Part shown: positions 1-12,215 of the stretch, one piece after another | Layout: every line of letters begins with the position of its first letter | Numbering within the stretch: the stretch's first letter is position 1 | Assembly (NCBI GenBank): GCA_029706075.1 | Contig: JAINUG010000489.1 | Coordinates: 1 to 64,000 of the forward strand | Direction of reading: 5' to 3' | DNA: 64,000 nucleotides | Origin: Aldrovandia affinis | Lineage: Eukaryota; Chordata; Actinopteri; Notacanthiformes; Halosauridae | Notes under the pieces: generated by a model | What the model was told of the DNA's origin: nothing | The model's database searches: none | Seen by the model: the letters and a program-made list of their open reading frames with translations, nothing else | Position numbers and translations under genes: made by a program

Positions 1-789
1 CACCAGGGTTCAGGTTCGCCAATAAGTTAAAGAACAAAATCATTTTAAACACATCTATGGTTGTATTCTAGCTATCTGGCTTTCTCCATCATGGCCACTC
101 AATTAATGTTAACCAATGGCTTAAATGCAGGACTAGGTTATTTCTCATTCATTTGGATAAAATGGTCATCACATCATCAAGCAAATATAATAACACACTG
201 ACAATTATTATAGACAAGGAGGAAAAAATGTTAAATTACTGAGATTAATTAATTAATTATTTAATTATCCATTTCTAACTGCAGTAATTTTATTTGATCA
301 GTTCACATTTATATTTCACATTTCATTACCTTGAACAATGCCCTTCTTCCATTTTTTTAATAATAAATTGATCCAGCAGCAACAAGAGCAAATCCTGCAG
401 CCCATACTATTGGCTTATTCAGCTCAGTCAAAAAACTCTGTATCTACGTATTTGAAGCAAGATTTGAAGTATATCTTCTGCATATTCCTAAAGGTATTCT
501 TCTTAAATAATGTCTCAAATACTGAACTGTGATTTATATTCTATTATCTCTGAGAGTTCTCTTCTGTGATGTCATAAAGCACATTAAAGGTTTAAATGTA
601 AAGGCATCTAAAATAATCTTCAAAGAAACATGATTCCATGACAACCATTCTCATAATTACACACTACTTATTATTATTATTATTATTAGTAGTAGTAGTA
701 GTAGTAGTAGTAGTGTGAGGGTCCGCCACTAGATGTCGTTATTTGTTACCTTTTTAGTTGCTTTGCCCTGTTTTATTCTCGTAAAAAAC

Positions 790-1045
790 GGGAGTGCCAT
801 CTGGGCGGCAATTGGCTGACTGCCCCAGGGAGGGGGGAGGGAAGCCAGCACACACAGTTTGCTGCGCACAGGAGTGGTTCTGGGGTACCGGATTTACAGC
901 CGACAGCACGACGAGTGCTGTCTCGGAGGAGGCAGCGCTTCGCCCTTGTCACTGCCGGCCACAGGACTACGGCAGCTAACTATGACGGAAGGGGATTGAA
1001 CTAAGCACAGAGGGTAATTGGCTACCAAAACGGGAGAAAATCGGA
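790..1045 (+). mobile_element. SINE core copy, array unit 1
   Basis: Contains the gggcggcaattggctg, cagggaggggggaggg and ctgcgcacaggagtggttc blocks seen also at 56206-56502 and, with a tRNA-like head, at 51632-51945. It ends in ggctaccaaaacgggagaaa, the family 3' end. The 5' head is missing. Confidence 0.75.
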
Positions 1046-1083
1046 AAAATTTAATTATACAATTTAAAAAAACAAGAACAGTA

Positions 1084-1494
1084 AATAATACTGGGCTTAT
1101 CACACTTCCCTGAGGAATGCCCCAATCTATCCCCACCGAATCCGAGAGAGCCCCATCCACTCTCACCTGAATTGTTTGTTTTAACAACAAAAAAAACAAT
1201 CCAATTAAACATTCTGCCCCGAAGGCCAAGCCCCCGCAACTTGTGTAACAAATCCTCCCTCCAAAGAGTGTCAAACGCCTTTTCTATATCGAGGAAAATA
1301 GTCATGAGAATCTCCTTGTTCTCCACAGCCGAGTGAACATCAGCATCAAGCACCAACACATTGTCCATCGTGCCCCTGCCCCTCCTAAAGCCACTCTGAT
1401 AATTGACTAAATATGAGCAAATAAATACACTAATCGATCAGCCACCACTGATCCAGAAACCAAAACCGGAACAGACATCCTCTTATACCGCCCT
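1084..1494 (-). mobile_element. LINE reverse-transcriptase fragment, unit 1
   Basis: The minus-strand translation shows two RT blocks, FLDIEKAFDTLW and GIPQGSVISPVLF, typical of the palm of non-LTR retrotransposon RT. The catalytic YADD-type box is missing, so only the front half of the domain is present. An extra A in a homopolymer near 1190 breaks the frame. The endonuclease style of the partner fragment (GDFNAYNPLWGS) points to the I/Nimb or Jockey group, but the clade is not certain. Confidence 0.85.
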
Positions 1495-2613
1495 ATTATT
1501 ATAGACAAGGAAAAAACGTTAAATTACTGAGATTAATTAATTATCCATTTCTAACTGCAGTAATTTTATTTTATCAGTTCACATTTATATTTCACATTTC
1601 ATTACCTTGAACAATGCCCTTCTTCCATTTTTTGTAATAATAAATTGATCCAGCAGCAACAAGAGCAAATCCTGCAGCCCATACTATTGGCTTATTCAGC
1701 TCAGTCAAAAAACTCTGTGTCTACATATTTGAAGCAAGATTGGTTCATCTTCTGCATATTAAGTATTCATTAAAGGTTTAAATGTAAAGGCATCTAAAAT
1801 AATCTTCAAAGAAACATGATCTATTGACAACCATTCTCATAATTATACATATCTTATTATTATTATTCAAATGTATAAGGCTGGAAATGCTATTTTCTTC
1901 TGAAATAAAACACTGAACATGTTCACCAGGGTTCAGGTTCGCCAATAAGTTAAAGAACAAAATCATTTTAAACACATCTATGGTTGTATTCTAGCTATCT
2001 GGCTTTCTCCATCATGGCCACTCAATTAATGTTAACCAATGGCTTAAATGCAGGACTAGGTTATTTCTCATTCATTTGGATAAAATGGTCATCACATCAT
2101 CAAGCAAATATAATAACACACTGACAATTATTATAGACAAGGAGGAAAAATGTTAAATTACTGAGATTAATTAATTAATTATTTAATTATCCATTTCTAA
2201 CTGTTCATTACCTTGAACAATGCCCTTCTTCCATTTTTTTTAATAATAAATTGATCCAGCAGCAACAAGAGCAAATCCTGCAGCCCATACTATTGGCTTA
2301 TTCAGCTCAGTCAAAAAACTCTGTATCTACGTATTTGAAGCAAGATTTGAAGTATATCTTCTGCATATTCCTAAAGGTATTCTTCTTAAATAATGTCTCA
2401 AATACTGAACTGTAATTTATATACTATTATCTCTGAGAGTTGTCTCTTCTGTGATGTCATAAAGCACATTAAAGGTTTAAATGTAAAGGCATCTAAAATA
2501 ATCTTCAAAGAAACATGATTCCATGACAACCATTCTCATAATTACACACTACTTATTATTATTATTCAAATGTATAAGGCTGGAAATGCTATTCTCTTCT
2601 GAAATAATGTCTC

Positions 2614-3450
2614 AAAAACCAAAACCGGAACAGACATCCTCTTACACCGCCCTGACATGCGTTTCACCACAACCCACACCTCAGTGATGGAAGTGTCCCG
2701 TCCAAATCAACTCACAATACGCCCTCCAGTAGTCAGGCTTAGCAGCCTTAAATGGTCCTCCTAGCTATAGCCTTCAGCCTTTTATATTTAAATACATTTG
2801 CTTCCATTGGAAACCGTCTAAGAGCCCGGTAAGCCCTATTCCTATCCCTGACTGACTTGTCACAATCCTTATTCCACCACGGAACCACCTTCCTTGGCGC
2901 CACAGGCCCCTTCCTGGGAATGGCTCGGGACACCGCAGCAGAGACCATTGTGGACAGCGTGTCATTCCATGCATCATTAACACGGGCCAATGCCTCATGA
3001 TACCCCGCAACAAATTCATCCCAGTTAGCCCTACCAAAATTACACACCGCACACCGCTGCCACCCTCTGACAGAAGACCTCTGCCCCACTTACTCAAGAC
3101 CAGAAAATGGTCACTCCCAATAGTATGGGACCCAAGCACATCCCACTCTGCCTTACAAGCCAGCACACCAGAGGTAAACTTCAGGTCCAAACATGACTCA
3201 GAATTGTTCCTATCATTAGCCCTCCTATCATTCAAACAGACAAGCCCATGTTGATCCATAAACTCCTTCACAACCCTTCCATTCCCACCTAAAACCTTGC
3301 TTCCCCACAGAGGATTGTATGCATTAAAATCCCCAGCCCAGACCATTGGAGATGTAACCCCACTCACCACACCCGCCAAACCTTCAATAGTCAAAGGAAT
3401 ACAGGGATTATAAAAATTCACAACAGAAAACCTGGACAATTTTTTTTTTT
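2614..3450 (-). mobile_element. LINE endonuclease and linker fragment, unit 1
   Basis: On the minus strand this encodes the C-terminal half of an APE-type endonuclease: GDFNAYNPLWGS, then CLDLKFTS and TIGSDHFLV, the catalytic SDH motif. The linker toward RT follows (PWWNKDCDKSVRDRNRAYRA). The linker lies in a frame shifted from the endonuclease, and the N-terminal half of the domain is lacking. The right edge ends in a T-run before AT-rich DNA. Confidence 0.87.
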
Positions 3451-3754
3451 ATAAACAATTAAAAATACATTATACAATGCAAAACAAATTGTAAAGAATG
3501 ATGGGTAGGAATAATAACAAAATAATTAATCCAATGGCCCATTTTGTACTATTTTATACATGCCCCTACTAATATTGTGGATGCTATAGTGGGACACCCA
3601 ACAAAATGGTGGAAATTGTGGTTTCCATATTGTAGCAATTATGAAGGTTTCCAGTGATGGGTGCACCTTAGCAAAGGATTGCAAAATCAATACAGCAGCA
3701 AACCAGTTAGCTATGGCAGAGAGATAAGGTCAAAAATAAGGAGAGGCTTACAGA

Positions 3755-3890
3755 GAAGTTAATGTAGAAGCTAGTGGAGAGGCTAGTGAAGAAGGTGATG
3801 GAGAAGCTAGTGGAGAAGCTAATTGAGAGGCTAGTGGAGAGGCTAGGGAAGAGGCTAATGGAGAGGCTAGCTCTCTCCCTTAGCTTCTCC
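3755..3890 (+). repeat. GA-rich minisatellite (unit gtggagaggcta)
   Basis: Purine-rich 12-bp repeats of the gtggagaggcta / atggagaagcta type, followed by the opposite pyrimidine-rich motif (ctctctcccttagcttctcc), so the block can fold back. Equivalent blocks lie at about 7390-7520, 11010-11127, 13365-13490, 18100-18215 and 20445-20553. Repeat number varies between units. The open frame through it (MERLVKKVMEKL...) is a by-product of the period, not a gene. Confidence 0.85.
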
Positions 3891-3906
3891 CTTAAACTTG
3901 GTCAAA

Positions 3907-4326
3907 TCACTTTGCCTCTCCTTGAACAATATCCTTCTTCCATTGTTTGTAATAATAAATTGATCCAGCAGCAACAAGAGCAAATCCTGCAGCCCATACT
4001 ACTGGCTTATTCAGCTCAGTCAAAAAACTCTGTGTCTACATATTTGAAGCAAGATTGGTTCAGGTTCGCCAATAAGCACATTAAAGGTTTAAATGTAAAG
4101 GCATCTAAAATAATCTTCAAAGAAACATGATCTATTGACAACCATTCTCATAATTATACATATCTTATTATTATTATTCAAATGTATAAGGCTGGAAATG
4201 CTATTTTCTTCTGAAATAAAACACTGAACATGTTCACCAGGGTTCAGGTTCGCCAATAAGTTAAAGAACAAAATCATTTTAAACACATCTATGGTTGTAT
4301 TCTAGCTATCTGGCTTTCTCCATCAT
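3907..4326 (-). pseudogene. Two-exon micro-ORF copy at unit 1/2 junction, donor lost
   Basis: Exon 2 (4027 down to 3907) keeps a full 40-codon frame including stop, with the hydrophobic stretch VVWAAGFALVAAGSIYYY. Exon 1 (4326 down to 4310) has ATG ATG GAG AAA GCC AG, but the base pair after it is AT, not GT, so the splice donor is broken. Confidence 0.4.
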
Positions 4327-5021
4327 GGCCACTCAATTAATGTTAACCAATGGCTTAAATGCAGGACTAGGTTATTTCTCATTCATTTGGATAAAATGGT
4401 CATCACATCATCAAGCAAATATAATAACACACTGACAATTATTATAGACAAGGAGGAAAAAATGTTAAATTACTGAGATTAATTAATTAATTATTTAATT
4501 ATCCATTTCTAACTGCAGTAATTTTATTTTATCAGTTCACATTTATATTTCACATTTCATTACCTTGAACAATGCCCTTCTTCCATTTTTTTAATAATAA
4601 ATTGATCCAGCAGCAACAAGAGCAAATCCTGCAGCCCATACTATTGGCTTATTCAGCTCAGTCAAAAAACTCTGTATCTACGTATTTGAAGCAAGATTTG
4701 AAGTATATCTTCTGCATATTCCTAAAGGTATTCTTCTTAAATAATGTCTCAAATACTGAACTGTGATTTATATTCTATTATCTCTGAGAGTTCTCTTCTG
4801 TGATGTCATAAAGCACATTAAAGGTTTAAATGTAAAGGCATCTAAAATAATCTTCAAAGAAACATGATTCCATGACAACCATTCTCATAATTACACACTA
4901 ATTATTATTATTATTATTATTAGTAGTAGTAGTAGTAGTAGTAGTAGTGTGAGGGTCCGCCACTAGATGTCGTTATTTGTTACCTTTTTAGTTGCTTTGC
5001 CCTGTTTTATTCTCGTAAAAA

Positions 5022-5296
5022 ACGGGAGTGCCATCTGGGCGGCAATTGGCTGACTGCCCCAGGGAGGGGGGAGGGAAGCCAGCACACACAGTTCGCTGCG
5101 CACAGGAGTGGTTCTGGGGTACCGGATTTACAGCCGACAGCACGACGAGTGCTGTCTCGGAGGAGGCAGCGCTTCGCCCTTGTCACTGCCGGCCACAGGA
5201 CTACGGCAGCTAACTATGAGGGAAGGGGATTGAACTAAGCACAGAGGGTAATTGGCTACCAAAACGGGAGAAAATCGGAAAAATTTAATTATACAA
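5022..5296 (+). mobile_element. SINE core copy, array unit 2
   Basis: Same element and boundaries as in unit 1, directly abutting the LINE RT fragment. It lacks a tRNA-like head. Confidence 0.75.
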
Positions 5297-5318
5297 TTTA
5301 AAAAAACAAGAACAGTAA

Positions 5319-5725
5319 ATAATACTGGGCTTATCACACTTCCCTGAGGAATGCCCCAATCTATCCCCACCGAATCCGAGAGAGCCCCATCCACTCTCAC
5401 CTGAATTGTTTGTTTTAACAACAAAAAAACAATCCAATTAAACATTCTGCCCCGAAGGCCAAGCCCCGCAACTTGTGTAACAAATCCTCCCTCCAAAGAG
5501 TGTCAAACGCCTTTTCTATATCGAGGAAAATAGTCATGAGAATCTCCTTGTTCTCCACAGCCGAGTGAACATCAGCATCAAGCACCAACACATTGTCCAT
5601 CGTGCCCCTGCCCCTCCTAAAGCCACTCTGATAATTGACTAAATATGAGCAAATAAATACACTAATCGATCAGCCACCACTGATCCAGAAACCAAAACCG
5701 GAACAGACATCCTCTTATACCGCCC
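5319..5725 (-). mobile_element. LINE reverse-transcriptase fragment, unit 2
   Basis: Copy of the unit 1 RT fragment with the FLDIEKAFDTLW and GIPQGSVISPVLF motifs. A one-base loss in a C run near 5464 separates the two motifs into different frames. No downstream RT motifs are present. Confidence 0.85.
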
Positions 5726-6240
5726 TATTATTATAGACAAGGAAAAAACGTTAAATTACTGAGATTAATTAATTATCCATTTCTAACTGCAGTAATTTTA
5801 TTTTATCAGTTCACATTTATATTTCACATTTCATTACCATGAACAATGCCCTTCTTCCATTTTTTTAAATAACAAATTGATCCAGCAGCAACAAGAGCAA
5901 ATCCTGCAGCTCATACTATTGGCTTATTCAGCTCAGTCAAAAAACTCTGTATCTACGTATTTGAAGCAAGATTTGAAGTATATCTTCTGCATATTCCTAA
6001 AGGTATTCTTCTTAAATAATGTCTCAAATACTGAACTGTAATTTATATACTATTATCTCTGAGAGTTGTCTCTTCTGTGATGTCATAAAGCACATTAAAG
6101 GTTTAAATGTAAAGGCATCTAAAATAATCTTCAAAGAAACATGATTCCATGACAACCATTCTCATAATTACACACTACTTATTATTATTATTCAAATGTA
6201 TAAGGCTGGAAATGCTATTCTCTTCTGAAATAATGTCTCA

Positions 6241-7077
6241 AAAACCAAAACCGGAACAGACATCCTCTTACACCGCCCTGACATGCGTTTCACCACAACC
6301 CACACCTCAGTGATGGAAGTGTCCCGTCCAAATCAACTCACAATACGCCCTCCAGTAGTCAGGCTTAGCAGCCTTAAATGGTCCTCCTAGCTATAGCCTT
6401 CAGCCTTTTATATTTAAATACATTTGCTTCCATTGGAAACCGTCTAAGAGCCCGGTAAGCCCTATTCCTATCCCTGACTGACTTGTCACAATCCTTATTC
6501 CACCACGGAACCACCTTCCTTGGCGCCACAGGCCCCTTCCTGGGAATGGCTCGGGACACCGCAGCAGAGACCATTGTGGACAGCGTGTCATTCCATGCAT
6601 CATTAACACGGGCCAATGCCTCATGATACCCCGCAACAAATTCATCCCAGTTAGCCCTACCAAAATTACACACCGCACACCGCTGCCACCCTCTGACAGA
6701 AGACCTCTGCCCCACTTACTCAAGACCAGAAAATGGTCACTCCCAATAGTATGGGACCCAAGCACATCCCACTCTGCCTTACAAGCCAGCACACCAGAGG
6801 TAAACTTCAGGTCCAAACATGACTCGGAATTGTTCCTATCATTAGCCCTCCTATCATTCAAACAGACAAGCCCATGTTGATCCATAAACTCCTTCACAAC
6901 CCTTCCATTCCCACCTAAAACCTTGCTTCCCCACAGAGGATTGTATGCATTAAAATCCCCAGCCCAGACCATTGGAGATGTAACCCCACTCACCACACCC
7001 GCCAAACCTTCAATAGTCAAAGGAATACAGGGATTATAAAAATTCACAACAGAAAACCTGGACAATTTTTTTTTTTA
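6241..7077 (-). mobile_element. LINE endonuclease and linker fragment, unit 2
   Basis: Near-identical copy of the unit 1 fragment, with the same GDFNAYNPLWGS and SDHFLV motifs, the same endpoint at a T-run and the same frameshift between endonuclease and linker. The shared defects show it was already dead before the units multiplied. Confidence 0.87.
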
Positions 7078-7531
7078 TAAACAATTAAAAATACATTATA
7101 CAATGCAAAACAAATTGTAAAGAATGATGGGTAGGAATAATAACAAAATAATTAATCCAATGGCCCATTTTGTACTATTTTATACATGCCCCTACTAATA
7201 TTGTGGATGCTATAGTGGGACACCCAACAAAATGGTGGAAATTGTGGTTTCCATATTGTAGCAATTATGAAGGTTTCCAGTGATGGGTGCACCTTAGCAA
7301 AGGATTGCAAAATCAATACAGCAGCAAACCAGTTAGCTATGGCAGAGAGATAAGGTCAAAAAAATAAGAGGCTTACAGAGAAGTTAATGTAGAAGCTAGT
7401 GGAGAGGCTAGTGAAGAAGGTGATGGAGAAGCTAGTGGAGAAGCTAATTGAGAGGCTAGTGGAGAGGCTAGGGAAGAGGCTAATGGAGAGGCTAGCTCTC
7501 TCCCTTAGCTTCTCCCTTAAACTTGGTCAAA

Positions 7532-7950
7532 TCACTTTGCCTCTCCTTGAACAATATCCTTCTTCCATTGTTTGTAATAATAAATTGATCCAGCAGCAAC
7601 AAGAGCAAATCCTGCAGCCCATACTACTGGCTTATTCAGCTCAGTCAAAAACTCTGTGTCTACATATTTGAAGCAAGATTGGTTCAGGTTCGCCAATAAG
7701 CACATTAAAGGTTTAAATGTAAAGGCATCTAAAATAATCTTCAAAGAAACATGATCTATTGACAACCATTCTCATAATTATACATATCTTATTATTATTA
7801 TTCAAATGTATAAGGCTGGAAATGCTATTTTCTTCTGAAATAAAACACTGAACATGTTCACCAGGGTTCAGGTTCGCCAATAAGTTAAAGAACAAAATCA
7901 TTTTAAACACATCTATGGTTGTATTCTAGCTATCTGGCTTTCTCCATCAT
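7532..7950 (-). pseudogene. Two-exon micro-ORF copy at unit 2/3 junction, broken
   Basis: Exon 2 (7651 down to 7532) has five instead of six T residues just after the acceptor, which shifts the frame of the model. The exon 1 donor (at 7934) is AT. Both defects argue against function. Confidence 0.4.
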
Positions 7951-8639
7951 GGCCACTCAATTAATGTTAACCAATGGCTTAAATGCAGGACTAGGTTATT
8001 TCTCATTCATTTGGATAAAATGGTCATCACATCATCAAGCAAATATAATAACACACTGACAATTATTATAGACAAGGAGGAAAAAATGTTAAATTACTGA
8101 GATTAATTAATTAATTATTTAATTATCCATTTCTAACTGCAGTAATTTTATTTTATCAGTTCACATTTATATTTCACATTTCATTACCTTGAACAATGCC
8201 CTTCTTCCATTTTTTAATAATAAATTGATCCAGCAGCAACAAGAGCAAATCCTGCAGCCCATACTATTGGCTTATTCAGCTCAGTCAAAAAACTCTGTAT
8301 CTACGTATTTGAAGCAAGATTTGAAGTATATCTTCTGCATATTCCTAAAGGTATTCTTCTTAAATAATGTCTCAAATACTGAACTGTGATTTATATTCTA
8401 TTATCTCTGAGAGTTCTCTTCTGTGATGTCATAAAGCACATTAAAGGTTTAAATGTAAAGGCATCTAAAATAATCTTCAAAGAAACATGATTCCATGACA
8501 ACCATTCTCATAATTACACACTACTTATTATTATTATTATTATTAGTAGTAGTAGTAGTAGTAGTAGTGTGAGGGTCCGCCACTAGATGTCGTTATTTGT
8601 TACCTTTTTAGTTGCTTTGCCCTGTTTTATTTCGTAAAA

Positions 8640-8915
8640 ACGGAGTGCCATCTGGGCGGCAATTGGCTGACTGCCCCAGGGAGGGGGGAGGGAAGCCAGC
8701 ACACACAGTTTGCTGCGCACAGGAGTGGTTCTGGGGTACCGGATTTACAGCCGACAGCACGACGAGTGCTGTCTCGGAGGAGGCAGCGCTTCGCCCTTGT
8801 CACTGCCGGCCACAGGACTACGGCAGCTAACTATGACGGAAGGGGATTGAACTAAGCACAGAGGGTAATTGGCTACCAAAACGGGAGAAAATCGGAAAAA
8901 TTTAATTATACAATT
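8640..8915 (+). mobile_element. SINE core copy, array unit 3
   Basis: Same element, with two small deletions at its left edge (tcgtaaaaacggagtg) and a shorter A-run before the RT fragment. Confidence 0.75.
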
Positions 8916-8928
8916 TAAAAGAACAGTA

Positions 8929-9336
8929 AATAATACTGGGCTTATCACACTTCCCTGAGGAATGCCCCAATCTATCCCCACCGAATCCGAGAGAGCCCCA
9001 TCCACTCTCACCTGAATTGTTTGTTTTAACAACAAAAAAACAATCCAATTAAACATTCTGCCCCGAAGGCCAAGCCCCCGCAACTTGTGTAACAAATCCT
9101 CCCTCCAAAGAGTGTCAAACGCCTTTTCTATATCGAGGAAAATAGTCATGAGAATCTCCTTGTTCTCCACAGCCGAGTGAACATCAGCATCAAGCACCAA
9201 CACATTGTCCATCGTGCCCCTGCCCCTCCTAAAGCCACTCTGATAATTGACTAAATATGAGCAAATAAATACACTAATCGATCAGCCACCACTGATCCAG
9301 AAACCAAAACCGGAACAGACATCCTCTTATACCGCC
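8929..9336 (-). mobile_element. LINE reverse-transcriptase fragment, unit 3
   Basis: The best preserved of the three copies: one open frame from MDNVLVLDADVHSAV through FLDIEKAFDTLW to GIPQGSVISPVLF (9212 down to about 8930). It then runs into the adjoining SINE core. It is still only part of an RT domain and cannot encode an active enzyme. Confidence 0.87.
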
Positions 9337-9849
9337 CTATTATTATAGACAAGGAAAAAACGTTAAATTACTGAGATTAATTAATTATCCATTTCTAACT
9401 GCAGTAATTTTATTTTATCAGTTCACATTTATATTTCACATTTCATTACCATGAACAATGCCCTTCTTCCATTTTTTAAATAACAAATTGATCCAGCAGC
9501 AACAAGAGCAAATCCTGCAGCTCATACTATTGGCTTATTCAGCTCAGTCAAAAACTCTGTATCTACGTATTTGAAGCAAGATTTGAAGTATATCTTCTGC
9601 ATATTCCTAAAGGTATTCTTCTTAAATAATGTCTCAAATACTGAACTGTAATTTATATACTATTATCTCTGAGAGTTGTCTCTTCTGTGATGTCATAAAG
9701 CACATTAAAGGTTTAAATGTAAAGGCATCTAAAATAATCTTCAAAGAAACATGATTCCATGACAACCATTCTCATAATTACACACTACTTATTATTATTA
9801 TTCAAATGTATAAGGCTGGAAATGCTATTCTCTTCTGAAATAATGTCTC

Positions 9850-10687
9850 AAAAACCAAAACCGGAACAGACATCCTCTTACACCGCCCTGACATGCGTTT
9901 CACCACAACCCACACCTCAGTGATGGAAGTGTCCCGTCCAAATCAACTCACAATACGCCCTCCAGTAGTCAGGCTTAGCAGCCTTAAATGGTCCTCCTAG
10001 CTATAGCCTTCAGCCTTTTATATTTAAATACATTTGCTTCCATTGGAAACCGTCTAAGAGCCCGGTAAGCCCTATTCCTATCCCTGACTGACTTGTCACA
10101 ATCCTTATTCCACCACGGAACCACCTTCCTTGGCGCCACAGGCCCCTTCCTGGGAATGGCTCGGGACACCGCAGCAGAGACCATTGTGGACAGCGTGTCA
10201 TTCCATGCATCATTAACACGGGCCAATGCCTCATGATACCCCGCAACAAATTCATCCCAGTTAGCCCTACCAAAATTACACACCGCACACCGCTGCCACC
10301 CTCTGACAGAAGACCTCTGCCCCACTTACTCAAGACCAGAAAATGGTCACTCCCAATAGTATGGGACCCAAGCACATCCCACTCTGCCTTACAAGCCAGC
10401 ACACCAGAGGTAAACTTCAGGTCCAAACATGACTCAGAATTGTTCCTATCATTAGCCCTCCTATCATTCAAACAGACAAGCCCATGTTGATCCATAAACT
10501 CCTTCACAACCCTTCCATTCCCACCTAAAACCTTGCTTCCCCACAGAGGATTGTATGCATTAAAATCCCCAGCCCAGACCATTGGAGATGTAACCCCACT
10601 CACCACACCCGCCAAACCTTCAATAGTCAAAGGAATACAGGGATTATAAAAATTCACAACAGAAAACCTGGACAATTTTTTTTTTTT
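9850..10687 (-). mobile_element. LINE endonuclease and linker fragment, unit 3
   Basis: Same fragment as in units 1 and 2. Here the frame happens to stay open into the flanking AT-rich sequence up to 10714, but the added residues are not LINE sequence. Confidence 0.87.
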
Positions 10688-11141
10688 ATAAACAATTAAA
10701 AATACATTATACAATGCAAAACAAATTGTAAAGAATGATGGGTAGGAATAATAACAAAATAATTAATCCAATGGCCCATTTTGTACTATTTTATACATGC
10801 CCCTACTAATATTGTGGATGCTATAGTGGGACACCCAACAAAATGGTGGAAATTGTGGTTTCCATATTGTAGCAATTATGAAGGTTTCCAGTGATGGGTG
10901 CACCTTAGCAAAGGATTGCAAAATCAATACAGCAGCAAACCAGTTAGCTATGGCAGAGAGATAAGGTCAAAAATAAGGAGAGGCTTACAGAGAAGTTAAT
11001 GTAGAAGCTAGTGGAGAGGCTAGTGAAGAAGGTGATGGAGAAGGTGATGGAGAAGCTAATTGAGAGGCTAGTGGAGAGGCTAGGAAGAGGCTAATGGAGA
11101 GGCTAGCTCTCTCCCTTAGCTTCTCCTTAAACTTGGTCAAA

Positions 11142-11573
11142 TCACTTTGCCTCTCCTTGAACAATATCCTTCTTCCATTGTTTGTAATAATAAATTGATC
11201 CAGCAGCAACAAGAGCAAATCCTGCAGCCCATACTACTGGCTTATTCAGCTGGCTTATTCAGCTCAGTCAAAAACTCTGTGTCTACATATTTGAAGCAAG
11301 ATTGGTTCAGGTTCGCCAATAAGCACATTAAAGGTTTAAATGTAAAGGCATCTAAAATAATCTTCAAAGAAACATGATCTATTGACAACCATTCTCATAA
11401 TTATACATATCTTATTATTATTATTCAAATGTATAAGGCTGGAAATGCTATTTTCTTCTGAAATAAAACACTGAACATGTTCACCAGGGTTCAGGTTCGC
11501 CAATAAGTTAAAGAACAAAATCATTTTAAACACATCTATGGTTGTATTCTAGCTATCTGGCTTTCTCCATCAT
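11142..11573 (-). pseudogene. Two-exon micro-ORF copy at unit 3/4 junction, broken
   Basis: Exon 2 (11274 down to 11142) has a 13-bp internal duplication and five T residues after the acceptor. The exon 1 donor (at 11557) is AT. Confidence 0.4.
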
Positions 11574-11809
11574 GGCCACTCAATTAATGTTAACCAATGG
11601 CTTAAATGCAGGACTAGGTTATTTCTCATTCATTTGGATAAAATGGTCATCACATCATCAAGCAAATATAATAACACACTGACAATTATTATAGACAAGG
11701 AGGAAAAAATGTTAAATTACTGAGATTAATTAATTAATTATTTAATTATCCATTTCTAACTGCAGTAATTTTATTTTATCAGTTCACATTTATATTTCAC
11801 ATTTCATTA

Positions 11810-11935
11810 CCTTGAACAATGCCCTTCTTCCATTTTTTGTAATAATAAATTGATCCAGCAGCAACAAGAGCAAATCCTGCAGCCCATACTATTGGCTTAT
11901 TCAGCTCAGTCAAAAACTCTGTATCTACGTATTTG
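11810..11935 (-). pseudogene. Orphan exon-2-like segment P, representative copy
   Basis: In the minus strand this reads as exon 2 of the microprotein model up to IVQG, but then continues with gtaatg (a possible donor) and NEM-stop in place of EAK-stop. No exon 1 lies upstream. Similar segments occur near 1610-1720, 2215-2320, 14155-14275 and 18890-19010. In other copies (near 340-460, 4570-4690, 5840-5960, 8190-8310 and 9450-9570) the segment is further damaged, for example by a TAA inside the hydrophobic stretch. Confidence 0.4.
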
Positions 11936-12215
11936 AAGCAAGATTTGAAGTATATCTTCTGCATATTCCTAAAGGTATTCTTCTTAAATAATGTCTCAAA
12001 TACTGAACTGTAATTTATATACTATGATCTCTGAGAGTTGTCTCTTCTGTGATGTCATAAAGCACATTAAAGGTTTAAATGTAAAGGCATCTAAAATAAT
12101 CTTCAAAGAAACATGATTCCATGACAACCATTCTCATAATTACACACTACTTATTATTATTATTCAAATGTATAAGGCTGGAAATGCTATTCTCTTCTGA
12201 AATAATGTCTCAAAA

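Larger units (their letters stand above)
1..4234. repeat. Array unit 1 (about 4.2 kb)
   Basis: Longest unit without a foreign insertion. It has an internal second copy of the exon-1 block (from 1924) and of segment P (about 2215-2560), so it carries four exon-like segments instead of three. It also holds the trinucleotide run 670-712, the SINE core, both LINE fragments and the minisatellite at about 3755-3890. Its left limit is the window edge. Confidence 0.85.
4235..7858. repeat. Array unit 2 (3624 bp)
   Basis: Complete reference unit. Components: exon-1 block 4235-4560, segment P 4560-4890, ATT/AGT trinucleotide run about 4905-4947, SINE core 5022-5296, RT fragment 5319-5725, second exon-like segment 5730-6200, EN fragment 6241-7077, AT-rich spacer to about 7370, minisatellite about 7390-7520, third exon-like segment 7532-7855. 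Confidence 0.88.
7859..11481. repeat. Array unit 3 (3623 bp)
   Basis: Same order and almost the same length as unit 2. Distinguishing marks are a shorter run in the promoter-side segment near 8209, a 13-bp duplication of the ggcttattcagct type near 11239-11262 inside the third exon-like segment, and a changed minisatellite repeat pattern at 11010-11107. Confidence 0.88.

Noticed and set aside
794..979. 61-codon frame MPSGRQLADCPREGG... present in units 1-3 and related to a frame at 56228
   Set aside because: It lies wholly inside the SINE core and is not conserved as a reading frame in the copies at 51632 and 63606.
3774..4130. 118-codon frame MERLVKKVMEKL... recurring in several units
   Set aside because: It is produced by the 12-bp minisatellite, whose period keeps a frame open, joined to the antisense of the exon-like segment. 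The repeat number varies without regard to function.
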